DNA from: Selaginella moellendorffii | Lineage: Eukaryota; Streptophyta; Lycopodiopsida; Selaginellales; Selaginellaceae | Assembly (NCBI RefSeq): GCF_000143415.4 | Contig: NW_003314282.1 | Coordinates: 102,188 to 166,187 of the forward strand | Direction of reading: 5' to 3' | Length of the DNA stretch: 64,000 nucleotides | Part shown: one piece after another, positions 63,191 to 64,000 of the stretch | Position numbering within the stretch: the first letter of the stretch is position 1 | How the letters are laid out: each line of letters opens with the position of its first letter | The notes under the pieces: generated by a model | Database searches by the model: none | Told to the model about the DNA's origin: nothing | What the model saw: the letters and a program-made list of their open reading frames with translations, nothing else | Made by a program: the position numbers and the translations under genes

Positions 63191-63785
63191 TCAGTATTTG
63201 ACAAGAATTCTTCCACTTATCCAAGCAGAGTCTTAGATAGTGTACAAGTGGGATAACAATGGACCTACAACTCCCATCATTGTCCACCTATAGAGTACAA
63301 AGTGGATGATTTGGTGTTAATCTGTTTTCCCCATCTTACGATACATGGTTTATCTAAAGGGCTCCTTGCTTAGTGGAAAGGATCGTATCGAGTGTTGTGG
63401 CAAGTTGGACCACAAGTTTATGAGGTTTAGCATGACATCCAGTAAGATGATCCTCCAGAAATTATGCATGTGCAATGGTTGGAACACTTCGCATAAAGGG
63501 ATCATGAACAATTAATACCACCTATAGATCTACTGATGCCTCCTCATGATATTTGTGAGACACAAAATCCTTAGGCCCCAAAGGGGAGCCAAAAGGGTGC
63601 CACGTGGTAGTGGTTGAGGCAAAATCCAAATGAGTGTAATACATTTGGACTAAAAGTTTTGACTCGAAAAGTTGAGAGCAAGAGTGGAACTCCCAACAAA
63701 ATGCTCAAGGAACAAGCACAAAACGAGCTATAAGTGAGTCTCTAAAAGAGGGACACAAGAGCCAACACATGACATGTGGAAGTGT
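63191..63785 (+). pseudogene. Integrase C-terminal and 3' region of element 2
   Basis: Broken frame with VYKWDNN and a KGPLLSGKDRIEC-type integrase C-terminal pattern to about 63550, then non-coding sequence. Confidence 0.55.
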
Positions 63786-63915
63786 CTGAGATAGAGTTTA
63801 AGATGGACTTGAGATGGAGTCTGAGATAGACCCAAGATGGAACCGAGACCAAGATCGAGACCGAGTCCGAGACCGAGACCGAGTCCGAGTCCGAGATCAA
63901 GACCGAATACTAATA
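63786..63915 (+). repeat. Hexanucleotide array in element 2
   Basis: GAGACCGAGTCC-type units followed by AATACTAATAC, the same sequence as in element 1 at 9118-9440 (inverted). Shorter than in element 1. Confidence 0.85.
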
Positions 63916-64000
63916 CAGGTTATACCCATGTGTTGGGTGATGAAATAACCACTAGGAAGTCCAAGGCTAGAGTGAATATAGACTGACAAGTGGGGTAGCT

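Larger units (their letters stand above)
58831..64000 (+). mobile_element. Ty3/gypsy retrotransposon, same family as element 1, stop-riddled, 3' end beyond window (element 2)
   Basis: Begins with a 173-bp LTR, then TTGGTGGAGGTGAGG (same presumed primer site as element 1). Gag, protease, RT, RNase H and integrase follow in the same order. It ends with the hexamer array at 63786. Relative to element 1 most changes are C-to-T or G-to-A: for example stops replace Gln and Arg codons (…AEQ-stop-SPLQ…, stops in RT at 61257 and 61480). The 3' LTR is not reached by position 64000. No intact polyprotein. Confidence 0.92.

Noticed and set aside
1-64000. CRISPR array or bacterial operon
   Set aside because: CHAT proteins can suggest CRISPR type III-E, but there are no spaced repeats, spliceosomal introns are everywhere, and the neighbours are plant genes.

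Overview
This is nuclear DNA of a land plant. The best fit is a lycophyte of the Selaginella type. The evidence is very short spliceosomal introns (about 45 to 90 bp), two long intronless PPR genes (one with the DYW RNA-editing domain), a DREB2-type AP2/ERF factor, a WAT1-type transporter, telo-box motifs, and compact genes separated by decayed LTR retrotransposons. Species assignment is inference from style, not from a marker.

Layout. 1-7.4 kb is gene dense: the 3' part of a WAT1-like transporter, cytosolic seryl-tRNA synthetase (9 exons), a tandem pair of 2OG-Fe(II) oxygenase genes, and a divergent F-box gene. 7.9-14.1 kb is a Ty3/gypsy element on the minus strand with 173-175 bp LTRs. 14-25 kb is a graveyard: oxygenase and gag relics, and a decayed copy (copy A) of the block that follows. 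25.4-33.4 kb (copy B) holds a CHAT protease half-gene, a divergent helical-repeat half-gene, and a DYW-type PPR gene. 33.8-39.6 kb has a NIPA-type Mg transporter, a DREB2-like factor, a second PPR gene and tRNA-Ala(AGC). 40.3-56.1 kb is an array of TPR-CHAT genes: two intact (1199 and 1227 aa by my splicing) and one scrambled pseudogene, with a gypsy relic, a degenerate repeat and one unidentified gene between them. 57.4-58.4 kb has a perfect 138-bp tandem duplication beside a complete 324-bp TRIM retrotransposon whose LTRs each carry a tRNA-like sequence. 58.8 kb to the end is a second, stop-riddled gypsy element of the same family as the first.

The most interesting content is the CHAT (caspase HetF associated with TPRs) family. 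Five loci lie in 40 kb. In copy B an ancestral single-chain gene has been cut by an inversion into two divergent genes, the helical half on + and the CHAT protease half on -. Both halves still have open frames and in-phase introns. Copy A shows the same inverted arrangement but is decayed. The catalytic exons of the two full-length genes are almost identical while their helical halves differ clearly, which points to gene conversion. The second highlight is the TRIM with Pol III-type boxes A and B inside its LTRs. This is analogous to the known Cassandra elements that carry 5S rRNA sequence, but here the passenger is tRNA-like.
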